A stretch of DNA of 64,000 bases, taken from Arthrobacter sp. Lineage in GTDB: Bacteria > Actinomycetota > Actinomycetes > Actinomycetales > Micrococcaceae. Location: contig JAITLQ010000018.1 of assembly GCA_031277795.1 (NCBI GenBank), positions 1 to 64,000 on the forward strand, in the 5' to 3' direction. This document shows positions 25,532 to 33,834 of this stretch, piece after piece. Under the pieces are notes generated by a model. The model saw nothing but the letters and a program-made list of their open reading frames with translations. It ran no database searches and was not told where the DNA came from. The position numbers and the translations under genes are program-made. Numbering within the stretch: position 1 is the stretch's first letter; every line of letters begins with the position of its first letter.

Positions 25532-27160
25532 ATGTCATCACCAACCGGAACCGGAGGGACCGCCCACAAGGTGGTCAAGCGCGAGGCCTTCGGCTCGCGC
25601 AACGTGTTCATCCTGTCAGCCATCGGATCTGCCGTGGGCCTCGGCAACATCTGGCGCTTCCCTTACGTGGCCTACGAGGGCGGCGGCGGCGCCTTCCTCG
25701 TCCCCTATCTGTGTGCCTTGCTCACCGCCGGCATCCCGCTGCTCTTCCTGGACTACTCGATCGGCCACCGCTTCCGCGGCTCGGCGCCGCTCGCCTTCCG
25801 CCGCCTGAACCGCAAGACCGAGGTGCTCGGCTGGTGGCAGGTGCTCATCTGCGTCGTCATCGCCGTGTACTACGCCGCGATCATCGCGTGGTCCACCATG
25901 TACACCGCCTTCTCCGCGACGCTCGCATGGGGCAAGGGCAACGAGGGAAGCTTCTTCGAGGGTGAGTTCCTGCAGCTGAGCAAGCCGACGGACGGGGTCA
26001 CCTTCGACTACGTCCCCGGCGTGCTCTGGCCCATGCTCGGCGTCTGGGCCGTGATCCTCGTGATCATGGTGCTCGGCGTGAAGAAGGGCATCGGCATGGC
26101 CAACAACATCTTCATGCCGCTACTCACCGTCATGTTCCTCATCATGGTGATCCAGGCGGTCATGCTGCCCGGCGCCATGGACGGCCTCAACGCCTTCTTC
26201 ACCCCCAACTGGGAGGCCCTGAAGGACCCGGCCGTGTGGGCCAGCGCCTACGGCCACATCTTCTTCTCGCTCTCCGTGGCCTTCGGCATCATGGTCACCT
26301 ACTCCTCGTACCTGAAGCGCAAGACCGACCTCACGGGCTCCGGCCTCGTGGTCGGGTTCGCCAACTCCTCGTTCGAGATCCTCGCCGGCATCGGCGTCTT
26401 CGCCGCGCTCGGCTTCATGGCCCAGTCCTCAGGGCAGGGAGTGGAAGACGTGGTATCGGGCGGCATCGGCCTGGCCTTCGTCGCCTTCCCGACCATCGCG
26501 TCCAACGCGGCGGGCGGCTCCATCATCGGCATGCTCTTCTTCGGCTCGCTCGTCTTTGCCGGCGTCACCTCGCTCATCTCCATCCTTGAGGTGATCGTGG
26601 CCGCCGTGCAGGACAAGCTCGGCTGGGCCCGCGTCAAGGCCACCCTCGTGGTGACGATCCCCATCGCGATCGTCTCGATCGTGCTGTTCGCCTCCACCTC
26701 CGGCCTGTTTGTCCTGGACATCACGGACGCCTTCATCAACCAGTTCGGCATCATGGCCGTGGCCTTCGTGACCGTCCTGGTGGTGGCCTACGGCGTGCGC
26801 GCGCTGCCCAAGCTGGCGGCCCACCTCAACGGCCGCTCCACCTTCAAGGTGGGCCTGATCTGGCGCCTGCTCGTGGGCATCGTCGGCCCGCTCGCGCTCG
26901 GCTACATGCTCGTCAGCGAGATCATCGCCAAGACCTCGGAACCGTACGAGGGGTACCCGGGCGGCATGCTCGCGGTGTTCGGCTGGGGCATGGTCGCCGC
27001 CGTCATCGTGCTTTCGGTGGTTCTGTCCATGATTCCGTGGGGCCCGAACTCGAAGGCAAAGAACGATCCCGAGTACCGCGAATTCCTTGCGGCCGAGGGG
27101 CATGAACCCGACCGTGAACAGATCGCCGGCAGTGCCGACGGGGAAGGGGTGCGCTCATGA
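25532..27160 (+). CDS. metP: Sodium-dependent methionine/alanine transporter (NSS family)
   Basis: A 542-residue neurotransmitter:sodium symporter homologue with about 12 helices. The first helix holds the sodium/substrate site SAIGSAVGLGNIWRFPYVAYEGGGGAFLVPYL, split here by its unwound GLGNIWRFP. A charged C-terminal tail follows the last helix. It is paired with a 44-residue single-helix protein exactly as MetP is with MetS in Corynebacterium glutamicum, which import methionine and alanine, so that substrate is inferred. ATG 25532 was preferred to GTG 25523. Confidence 0.88.
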   Translation: MSSPTGTGGTAHKVVKREAFGSRNVFILSAIGSAVGLGNIWRFPYVAYEGGGGAFLVPYLCALLTAGIPLLFLDYSIGHRFRGSAPLAFRRLNRKTEVLGWWQVLICVVIAVYYAAIIAWSTMYTAFSATLAWGKGNEGSFFEGEFLQLSKPTDGVTFDYVPGVLWPMLGVWAVILVIMVLGVKKGIGMANNIFMPLLTVMFLIMVIQAVMLPGAMDGLNAFFTPNWEALKDPAVWASAYGHIFFSLSVAFGIMVTYSSYLKRKTDLTGSGLVVGFANSSFEILAGIGVFAALGFMAQSSGQGVEDVVSGGIGLAFVAFPTIASNAAGGSIIGMLFFGSLVFAGVTSLISILEVIVAAVQDKLGWARVKATLVVTIPIAIVSIVLFASTSGLFVLDITDAFINQFGIMAVAFVTVLVVAYGVRALPKLAAHLNGRSTFKVGLIWRLLVGIVGPLALGYMLVSEIIAKTSEPYEGYPGGMLAVFGWGMVAAVIVLSVVLSMIPWGPNSKAKNDPEYREFLAAEGHEPDREQIAGSADGEGVRS

Positions 27161-27291
27161 CCGGCACCGCGATCACCTTCATGATCATCTCGATGGTCCT
27201 CGTGTGGGGCGGCCTGGCCGTCTCCACGTGGAGCCTTTTCCGGCACCCGGAGGACATCGACGACGAGCCGCTGCCGCCCGTCGAGTTGTAG
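27157..27291 (+). CDS. metS: Methionine/alanine import small subunit MetS
   Basis: A 44-residue protein with one membrane helix (AITFMIISMVLVWGGLAVST) and a short acidic C-terminus ending DEPLPPVEL. Its ATG overlaps the metP stop (ATGA). Small partners of this size and layout are required for transport by NSS-family MetP in corynebacteria. The sequence is too short for ordinary ORF cut-offs. Confidence 0.88.
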   Translation: MTGTAITFMIISMVLVWGGLAVSTWSLFRHPEDIDDEPLPPVEL

Positions 27292-27305
27292 CCGCTTCCA
27301 CCGGT

Positions 27306-27354
27306 ACGACGACGCCCGGTGACCTGGGAATCCCAGGTCACCGGGCGTCGTCGT
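27306..27354. repeat. P2 palindromic repeat, copy 2
   Basis: Arms of 24 nt (27306-27329 and 27331-27354, beginning ACGACGACGCCC) pair perfectly about a single A. It lies 14 bp after metS and 30 bp from the convergent rarD stop, so it can terminate both. Confidence 0.85.
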
Positions 27355-27384
27355 GCGTTGGGCGGCCGGCGGGCTGGCTCGGCC

Positions 27385-28305
27385 TCAGACGGCCGGGTGG
27401 GGAGCCCGCTTCGACTGCCGCAGGGCGTCGACGATGAGCAGGAGGACGGCGACCCACACGAGGCAGAAGCCGGCGAGGCGCTGCGGGGGCATGGGCTCGT
27501 GCAAGACGAAGACGGCCATGAAGAAGAGCATCGTCGGGGCGATGTACTGCAGCATGGCGATGGTCGTGAGCGGCAGGCGTGAGGCCGCGGCGGCAAAGGC
27601 CAGCAGCGGGACGGCCGTGGCGATGCCGCTGGCCGCGAGCAGCCAGAAGTGGCCGGCGCCCTGCGAGAAGAGGGTGAGACTGCCCTGCGCGCCCATGATC
27701 GCGAGGACCACGAGCGCCACGGGCGTGAGCCAGGCCGTCTCGGTCGTGAGTCCCTCGAGCGCGCCCACCTGCTTGCCGAGGCGGTTCTTGACGAGGCCGT
27801 AGAAGCCGAAGGAGAAGGCCAGAAGCAGGCTGATCCACGGGATCTGGCCGTAGCCCACGGCGAGGACGACCACCGCCAGCAGGGCGATGCCCATGGCGGC
27901 CCACTGCAAGCGCGTGAGGCGCTCCTTCAACACGAGCACGCCGAGCGCCGTGGAGACGAGCGGGTTGATGAAGTACCCGAGCGAGCCCTCGGCGGTGTTC
28001 CCGCCGAGCACGGCAAAGGTGTAGGTGAGCCAGTTGACGGCGATGAGCGCCGAGGCCAGGCCGAGCGTGAGGCTCAGGCGCGGGGTCGTGAAGACCTTGA
28101 TGAAGCTGGCCCACGTGCGGGTGAGGGTGAGCAAGAGCGCGCACAGCACAAGCGAGAAGACCACGCGGGCGGCGACGATCTCCACGGGGGAGGAGGTGGC
28201 GATCGTGAGGAAGTACAGGGGCAGGAAGCCCCACATGACGTACGCGGCGACGCCGTAGAGCATGCCGAGGCGGCGGTGGGGAGCGGGGGAGAGGGGTGCG
28301 GTCAC
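27385..28305 (-). CDS. rarD: EamA-family transporter, RarD type
   Basis: About 306 residues with ten membrane helices in two EamA repeats. LYGVAAYVMWGFLPLYF opens the first, and PVEIVAARVVFSLVLC, GYFINPLVSTALGVLVLKERLT and LLAFSFGFYGLVKNRLG are RarD-like. The second repeat ends LQYIAPTMLFFMAVFVLHEPMP. RarD proteins were named from chloramphenicol sensitivity, but their substrate is uncertain. GTG 28305 is proposed; ATG 28263 is a possible shorter start. Neither has a clear RBS. It converges with metS. Confidence 0.85.
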   Translation of the reverse strand: MTAPLSPAPHRRLGMLYGVAAYVMWGFLPLYFLTIATSSPVEIVAARVVFSLVLCALLLTLTRTWASFIKVFTTPRLSLTLGLASALIAVNWLTYTFAVLGGNTAEGSLGYFINPLVSTALGVLVLKERLTRLQWAAMGIALLAVVVLAVGYGQIPWISLLLAFSFGFYGLVKNRLGKQVGALEGLTTETAWLTPVALVVLAIMGAQGSLTLFSQGAGHFWLLAASGIATAVPLLAFAAAASRLPLTTIAMLQYIAPTMLFFMAVFVLHEPMPPQRLAGFCLVWVAVLLLIVDALRQSKRAPHPAV

Positions 28306-28534
28306 GGTGCCAGGACACCACCTCGACGGGGTGCTTGTCACGTCAACGTTCAGTTGCTCACACGCGCGGCGGCTCCCGAGGCAATTTCGATAGCATGGTG
28401 TTGTCAAAGAGGTGGCGTGGCTCACCCGCGAAGGGTTCTCCCAGGACCCGCGCCTAGAATTGACGCTGGTCTTCGCGCTCCCGCCCGTGGCGCGCTCACC
28501 GAAGAAGGCCACGAAGAGTCGGAAGGATCCGTCA

Positions 28535-29941
28535 GTGCCCTCCCCCCTGGAGAATCGTCCCCTGCGCGTCGCCATCATCGGCGCCGGCCCGGCCGGAGTC
28601 TATGCAGCAGACATCCTGACCAAGGCCGAGCGGGACTTCGAGGTCAGCATCGATCTGTTCGATCAGCACCCGGCCCCCTACGGCCTCATCCGCTACGGCG
28701 TGGCCCCGGACCACCCGCGCATCAAGGGCATCGTCAACGCCCTGCACAAGGTGCTCGATCGCGGCGACATCCGCTTCATCGGCGACGTGACCTATGGGCG
28801 GGACCTCAAGCTCTCCGACATTCGCGACCTCTACGACGCCGTCATCTTCGCGACCGGCGCCAACGACGACGCTGCGTTGAACATCCCCGGCGAGGAGCTC
28901 GAGGGCTCCTTCGGTGCCTCCCGCGTGGTCTCGTGGTACGACGGCCACCCGGACGTCCCGCGCGAGTGGCCGCTCAACGCCAAGGAGATCGCCGTCATCG
29001 GCAACGGCAACGTGGCCCTGGACGTGGCGCGCGTGCTGTCCAAGCACGCCGACGACCTCCTCGTCACCGAGATCCCCGAGAACGTGTACGAGGGCCTGAA
29101 GTCCTCCCAGGTCACGGACGTGCACATCTTCGGCCGCCGCGGCCCGGCGCAGATCAAGTTCACGCCGCTCGAGCTGCGCGAGCTCTCCCACTCCCGCGAC
29201 GTCGACATCGTCCTCTACCCGGAGGACTTCGAGTTCGACGAGGCCTCGGATGAGGCCATCAAGTCCAACAACCAGGTCAAGACGATGGTCAACACCCTGA
29301 CCAACTGGATCGTCGAGGAGCAGGACACCGGCGCCTCGCGCCGCCTGCACCTGCACTTCCTGCAGTCGCCCGTGGAGATCCTGGGCGAGGACGGCAAGGT
29401 CGTTGGCCTGAAGATGGAACGCCAGGAGCTGCAGGGCGACGGCAGCGTCAAGGGCACCGGAGAGTTCACCGACTACCCGGTCCAGGCCGTCTACCGCGCC
29501 ATCGGCTACTTCGGCACCGAAATCCCCGAGGTCGGCTTCGACGCCAAGCGCGGCGTCATCCCCAACGCGGGCGGCCGCGTGCTCGACGAGGCGGGCGAGG
29601 TCATCCAGGGCGTCTACACGACGGGCTGGATCAAGCGCGGCCCCGTCGGCCTCATCGGCCACACCAAGGGCGACGCCCTGGAGACCATCGGCCACCTCCT
29701 GGAGGATCACGCCGAGCTCAAGCCCGCCGTGCACCCCAGCGAGGACGCGCTCATCGAGCTGCTCAACGAGCGCGGCATCGAGTTCACGACGTGGGAGGGC
29801 TGGCTGGCCCTCGACGAGCACGAGAAGGCCTTGGGCGCCGCCGCGTCCGAGTCCGGCCCCGTGCAGCGCGAGCGCGTCAAGGTCGTCCCGCGCGAGGACA
29901 TGGTGAAGGTGGCCCGCTCGGCCGAGTTGCCCGTCGCCTGA
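28535..29941 (+). CDS. fprA: Ferredoxin/adrenodoxin-type NADP reductase
   Basis: A 468-residue FAD- and NADPH-binding enzyme of the FprA/adrenodoxin reductase family, moving electrons between NADPH and ferredoxin. FAD site: VAIIGAGPAGVYAADIL; then DQHPAPYGLIRYGVAPDHP, which is diagnostic for the family. NADP site: IAVIGNGNVALDVARVL, and RRGPAQIKFT. Near the C-terminus YTTGWIKRGPVGLIGHTKGDA is conserved. GTG 28535 has GGAAGGA at about 8 nt. The last 40 residues are an acidic, then basic tail. Confidence 0.92.
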   Translation: MPSPLENRPLRVAIIGAGPAGVYAADILTKAERDFEVSIDLFDQHPAPYGLIRYGVAPDHPRIKGIVNALHKVLDRGDIRFIGDVTYGRDLKLSDIRDLYDAVIFATGANDDAALNIPGEELEGSFGASRVVSWYDGHPDVPREWPLNAKEIAVIGNGNVALDVARVLSKHADDLLVTEIPENVYEGLKSSQVTDVHIFGRRGPAQIKFTPLELRELSHSRDVDIVLYPEDFEFDEASDEAIKSNNQVKTMVNTLTNWIVEEQDTGASRRLHLHFLQSPVEILGEDGKVVGLKMERQELQGDGSVKGTGEFTDYPVQAVYRAIGYFGTEIPEVGFDAKRGVIPNAGGRVLDEAGEVIQGVYTTGWIKRGPVGLIGHTKGDALETIGHLLEDHAELKPAVHPSEDALIELLNERGIEFTTWEGWLALDEHEKALGAAASESGPVQRERVKVVPREDMVKVARSAELPVA

Positions 29942-29970
29942 GCCGATCCCTGGGCGCCTCCGGCGCCCTT

Positions 29971-30007
29971 CACGCCGCCCGCGTCGAGTCTCGACGCGGG
30001 CGGCGTG
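29971..30007. terminator. Long palindromic terminator after fprA
   Basis: 18-nt arms (29971-29988 and 29990-30007, beginning CACGCCGCCCGCG) pair perfectly about one T, 30 bp after the fprA stop. The following GCGTTG is the same flank seen after P2 copies. Confidence 0.75.
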
Positions 30008-30050
30008 CGTTGTTGTGGGTGCACAGCGCGACGGCGCGTGGTCGGGGCGC

Positions 30051-30080
30051 GCCGGGTGGCGCCGGCCGGCGCCACCCGGC
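30051..30080. repeat. Perfect 30-bp palindrome before the MFS gene
   Basis: Sequence GCCGGGTGGCGCCGG at 30051-30065 is followed directly by its complement at 30066-30080 with no spacer. It lies 54 bp upstream of the MFS start. A DNA-level site or cruciform is possible; as RNA it would be a stem with a strained loop. Confidence 0.6.
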
Positions 30081-30133
30081 CCGGCGCCGTCGCCCGGGGC
30101 TGGGCGGGCTGGACGTGCGGCTAGAGTGCTCTG

Positions 30134-31447
30134 ATGCCCCGCTTGCTTGCCGACATCACGCCGCTGAAGGTTTCCCCCGCGTATCGACGGCTCTTCTTTG
30201 GTAACTCGCTCTCGGTGATCGGCACGCAGGTGACGCTCATGGCGGTCACCCTGGAGGTCTTCGACCTCACCGGTTCGTCGGCGGCCGTGGGCATGATCGG
30301 CCTCGTGGCGCTGGTGCCGCTCGTCGTTGCGGGGCTCTACGGTGGGGCCATCGCCGATGCGTTCGACCGGCGCAAGGTGGCGCTCGCGTCGACGCTCGTG
30401 CTGTGGGCCACGACCATCCTCATTTGCCTGCATGCCTGGGCGGGAATGCACTCGGTCTGGGTGCTCTACGCGCTCACCGCCATCCACTCGGGGGCCTCCG
30501 GGATCAACATGCCCACGCGCGGGGCCATCATTCCGGCGCTCGTGGGGGACAAGCTGCTGCCGGCCGCCAACGCCCTCAACATGACGCTAGGTTCGGTGGC
30601 CATGATGGTGGCGCCGGTGCTCGGCGGCCTGCTCGTGGCCGGCGTTGGCTACGCCTGGACCTACACCCTCGACGTCGTCACCTTCGCCGCCTCGGTCTAC
30701 TCCGTGTGGCGGCTTCCTGCCATGCCGCCGGAGGCGCGCAAGGGGGTGCCGGGGATCAAGGCCGTCATCGACGGCTTCCGCTTCCTCGGCACGAGGCCTA
30801 ATGTGCGCATGACCTTCCTCATCGACCTGTGCGCCATGATCCTGGCGGCCCCCAAGGCCCTCATGCCGGCCGTCGGCGCGCTCGCGATCGGCGGCGGCAC
30901 CACCACGGTGGGCGTGCTCATGGCGGGCGTGGCGATCGGTGCCTTCCTCGGCGGCTTCTTCTCCGGGCCGCTGGGGCACGTGGTGCGCCAAGGACGAGCC
31001 GTCTACCTTTCGGTGACCGGCTGGGGCATCAGCATCGCCGCGCTGGGGGCCGTGGTCCTCGCCTCGCGTCCGGGACCGGACGGCGGGGCCAACGTGCCGT
31101 GGCTGCTCCTGGCCGTCGCGTGCATGGCGGCCGCCGGCTTCGTCGACACGATCTCCGCCGTGTTCAGGACAACGATCCTGCAGGCGGCCACGCCGGATCA
31201 CCTGCGCGGGCGCCTCCAGGGCGTCTTCACCGTGGTGGTGGCCGGCGGTCCGCGCTTCGGCGACGCGTTGGCCGGCGTCATCGCCGGGGCGTGGGCCACC
31301 ATGCTCGGCTCGCAGATGGCCTCGCACGCCGGCGGCGAGGGCATGACGCTGCTGATCGGCGGGGTGCTCTGCGTCCTGGGCGCCGCGGCGCTCATGCGGT
31401 GGCAGCCGGGCTTCCTGCGCTACGACGCCTGCCACCCCGAGCCGTAG
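30134..31447 (+). CDS. MFS transporter, EntS/DHA3-like exporter
   Basis: A 437-residue major facilitator protein with 12 helices. SPAYRRLFFGNSLSVIGTQVTLMAVTLEVFDLTGSS, broken here at its helix ends, is the typical DHA3 opening. GGAIADAFDRRKVAL is the loop 2-3 motif (G..aD..drR). PDHLRGRLQGVFTVVVAGGPRFGD is characteristic of enterobactin exporter EntS and relatives. The substrate is unknown; siderophore or drug export is inferred from the subfamily. No siderophore biosynthesis genes are nearby. Confidence 0.85.
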   Translation: MPRLLADITPLKVSPAYRRLFFGNSLSVIGTQVTLMAVTLEVFDLTGSSAAVGMIGLVALVPLVVAGLYGGAIADAFDRRKVALASTLVLWATTILICLHAWAGMHSVWVLYALTAIHSGASGINMPTRGAIIPALVGDKLLPAANALNMTLGSVAMMVAPVLGGLLVAGVGYAWTYTLDVVTFAASVYSVWRLPAMPPEARKGVPGIKAVIDGFRFLGTRPNVRMTFLIDLCAMILAAPKALMPAVGALAIGGGTTTVGVLMAGVAIGAFLGGFFSGPLGHVVRQGRAVYLSVTGWGISIAALGAVVLASRPGPDGGANVPWLLLAVACMAAAGFVDTISAVFRTTILQAATPDHLRGRLQGVFTVVVAGGPRFGDALAGVIAGAWATMLGSQMASHAGGEGMTLLIGGVLCVLGAAALMRWQPGFLRYDACHPEP

Positions 31448-31484
31448 ACCCGGAGCCCGCGCCGTCGGGCACCAAAAACCCAGG

Positions 31485-31540
31485 ATCGGAGTGCCTTGGG
31501 TACGCTTTTTGGCCGAAAAGCGTACCCAAGGCACTCCGAT
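31485..31540. repeat. P1 palindromic repeat, copy 2
   Basis: 25-nt arms (31485-31509 and 31516-31540) pair perfectly around TGGCCG. The left arm is the ATCGGAGTGCC variant followed by TTGGGTACGC. It lies 38 bp after the MFS gene. Confidence 0.85.
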
Positions 31541-31712
31541 TCTGGAGCGGGGAGGGGGAATCTTCTCGGGCGGTGAGGGGGAGCGGCCCGGGGCAGCGTG
31601 GCGGGGCAGCGCGGCGGGGAAGGGCGGACGCCGGAACCCCGGCGCCGCTAGGCTCGTTTAACGAGGTGAGCCCCGAACCCCGGCGGGGCGCCCACAACCC
31701 ACGGGAAGCGAC

Positions 31713-32597
31713 GTGCACACACACTTCAACGGAGCCAAGACCGCCGCCCTGCTCGGCGGCATGTTCGCCCTGCTGCTGGCCATCGGCGGCCTCATCTCGG
31801 CCGGCACCCGCAGCGCGGCCCCGCTCTGGATCTTCGCGCTCATCGGCGTCGGCACCACGGCCTACGGCTACTGGAACTCGGACAAGATCGCCATCCGCTC
31901 CATGCGGGCCTACGAGGTCACGCCGGAGCAGCAGCCGGCCATGTACGCGATCGTCAGCGAGCTCTCGCAGCGCGCCGGTCAGCCCATGCCGCGCCTCTAC
32001 GTGAGCCCCACCTCGAGCCCCAACGCGTTTGCCACGGGCCGCAACCCGCAGCACGCCGCCGTGTGCTGCACCGAGGGCATCCTCCGGCTGCTCAACGAAC
32101 GCGAGCTGCGCGGCGTGCTCGGCCACGAGCTCATGCACGTCTACAACCGGGACATCCTCACCTCCTCGGTCGCCGCGGCGCTGGCCGGCGTCATCACCTC
32201 GATCGCGCAGATGCTCATGTTCTTCGGCGGTGGGACCGACGAGAACGGGCGCCGCAACGTGAACCCGATCGCCCTCATCGCCATCTCGATCCTGGCCCCG
32301 CTGGCCGCCTCGGTGATTCAGATGGCCGTCTCCCGCACCCGCGAGTACGACGCTGATCAGGACGGTTCGACGCTCACGGGCGATCCGGCCGCGTTGGCCT
32401 CCGCGCTCAACAAGATCTCCGGCGGCATCCAGGTGGACCCGCTGCCCAAGGAACAGCGGCTCGAGAACACCGCCCACATGATGATCGAGAACCCCTTCCG
32501 CAACGTGGGCAAGCTCTTCAGCACGCACCCGCCCATGGAGGAGCGCATCCAGCGCCTGCGCGGCCAGGCGGAGAAGATGGGCGCCCCCTGGGGGTGA
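31713..32597 (+). CDS. htpX: Membrane zinc metalloprotease HtpX
   Basis: A 294-residue M48 peptidase that degrades misfolded membrane proteins. Two N-terminal helices are at about residues 8-27 and 33-50. The zinc site is GHELMHVYN (HExxH at about residue 137), and the third ligand Glu is in SRTREYDADQDG. Two further helices span 153-172 and 187-207. The C-terminus has FSTHPPMEERIQRLR, as in HtpX. GTG 31713 has GGGAAG upstream. Confidence 0.93.
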   Translation: MHTHFNGAKTAALLGGMFALLLAIGGLISAGTRSAAPLWIFALIGVGTTAYGYWNSDKIAIRSMRAYEVTPEQQPAMYAIVSELSQRAGQPMPRLYVSPTSSPNAFATGRNPQHAAVCCTEGILRLLNERELRGVLGHELMHVYNRDILTSSVAAALAGVITSIAQMLMFFGGGTDENGRRNVNPIALIAISILAPLAASVIQMAVSRTREYDADQDGSTLTGDPAALASALNKISGGIQVDPLPKEQRLENTAHMMIENPFRNVGKLFSTHPPMEERIQRLRGQAEKMGAPWG

Positions 32598-32653
32598 GCG
32601 ATCTTGCTCACACCTCTCCGGCGGTGAGCTGAGGCAGGGACGGTGCCGCGCGG

Positions 32654-32684
32654 CGTCGTCGGGCGGTTCTTGCGCCCGGCGGCG
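32654..32684. terminator. Hairpin after htpX
   Basis: CGTCGTCGGGCG at 32654-32665 pairs with CGCCCGGCGGCG at 32673-32684 (two G-U pairs) around a 7-nt loop. Its GTCGTCGGGC resembles the arm of P2 repeats. Confidence 0.5.
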
Positions 32685-32746
32685 CCGCCCGTGCGTCATG
32701 GCCCGCGCGCGTCACACAACCGGCCCAGCTCCGCCGGGGGAATCCG

Positions 32747-32863
32747 ATGCTGAAAATGCTTCGCTACGGGCGTACGCTTTACCTCGCGCTAATAGCGCAA
32801 GGAATGTCTGTCTTAATTGGGAAGGTCTACCTCGGTGGACAGTCCTTCGTCTGCAAAGGGTAG
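32747..32863 (+). other. Possible 38-codon leader ORF upstream of efeU
   Basis: ATG 32747 follows GGGGGA at 6 nt and opens MLKMLRYGRTLYLALIAQGM, ending at TAG 32861-32863, nine bases before the efeU GTG. The codons CTA, ATA, TTA and ATT are rare in this genome, and the frame crosses the likely promoter/operator, so it may be chance. Confidence 0.25.
32786..32818. promoter_or_regulatory. Candidate regulatory region of efeUOB
   Basis: The perfect palindrome GCGCTA-A-TAGCGC lies at 32786-32798, followed by TGTCTGTCTTAATT at 32805-32818. The latter resembles TGTTTGTCTAAATA at 36463-36476 (11 of 14 bases), upstream of the secreted protein gene behind efeB. This is the AT-richest stretch in the area. 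An iron regulator site is inferred; no exact DtxR/IdeR or Fur consensus is present. Confidence 0.35.
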
Positions 32864-32872
32864 GTCCGAACC

Positions 32873-33766
32873 GTGCTGGGGAACTACATCATTGGCCTGC
32901 GCGAGGGCCTCGAGGCCGCCCTCGTGGTGGTCGTCCTCATGGCTTACCTCGACAAGTCCGGCCGCTCCCACCTCAAGCCCCGCGTGTGGGCGGGCATCGG
33001 CCTGGCCATCCTCGTCTCGGTCGGCTTCGGCGCCCTGCTCACGTTTGGCCCGCGCGGCCTGACCTTCCAGGCGCAGGAGCTCATCGGCGGTGGGCTCTCG
33101 CTCGTCGCGGTGGGCTTTGTGACCTGGATGATCTTCTGGATGGGCAAGGCCTCCCACAACATCTCCGCAGAGCTGAAGTCGAAGGTGGACTCAGCCGTCG
33201 AGCGCCCCTCTGGCACCGGGTGGGCGCTCGTGATCCTCGGCGCCGTATCGGTGGGCCGCGAGGGCCTGGAGACCGCGCTGTTCGTCTGGGCCAACGCCAA
33301 TGTGGGCGGCGGCGGAACCGGCGCGGCCACGCTCGGCGCCGTGCTCGGCATCCTCACCGCCGTGGTCCTGGGCGTCCTGCTCAACCGCGGCGCCGTGAAG
33401 CTGAACCTCTCCTCGTTCTTCACGTGGACCACGTACTTCTTGGTCTTCGTTGCCGCCGGCGTCTTTGCCTACGCGATCACCGACCTGCAGGAGGCGAGCT
33501 TCCTGCCGGGCATCCACGACTACGCCTTCGACGTCTCCGAGTGGGCGCTTACCGTTGACCCGAACGGCATCGGCATCGCCATCGTCAAGGCGGTCTTCCA
33601 GCTCACCCCCGCCATGTCCAAGCTCGCCTTCGGCGCGTGGCTGCTCTACCTGGCCCTCATGCTGCCGATCTGCATCTGGCGTCACCGCCAGCTCATCGCC
33701 GCACGCAAGGCCCGCGCCGCCGCGAAGGCCGCGGAGGCCGTTGCCTCCGCGCCCGCCGCGGCCTGA
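32873..33766 (+). CDS. efeU: Iron permease EfeU (FTR1 family)
   Basis: A 297-residue membrane protein with seven helices that imports iron. The two REGLE iron motifs are GLREGLEAALVV (about residue 10) and VGREGLETALFV (about residue 127). The C-terminus is an Ala/Lys-rich tail. GTG 32873 starts MLGNYIIGLREGLE, the usual FTR1 opening. It is the first gene of efeUOB, 68 bp before efeO. Confidence 0.95.
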   Translation: MLGNYIIGLREGLEAALVVVVLMAYLDKSGRSHLKPRVWAGIGLAILVSVGFGALLTFGPRGLTFQAQELIGGGLSLVAVGFVTWMIFWMGKASHNISAELKSKVDSAVERPSGTGWALVILGAVSVGREGLETALFVWANANVGGGGTGAATLGAVLGILTAVVLGVLLNRGAVKLNLSSFFTWTTYFLVFVAAGVFAYAITDLQEASFLPGIHDYAFDVSEWALTVDPNGIGIAIVKAVFQLTPAMSKLAFGAWLLYLALMLPICIWRHRQLIAARKARAAAKAAEAVASAPAAA

Positions 33767-33834
33767 GCGCCCCCCCATTCCCCTCTCTCGCACCTGCGGG
33801 CCGCTGGCCCGCGCCCATCGTTAGGAAATTCAGC

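Noticed and set aside
32786-32818. Classical DtxR/IdeR or Fur box before efeU
   Set aside because: No TTAGGTTAG-type or Fur-type 19-mer is present; only a short palindrome and a shared motif.
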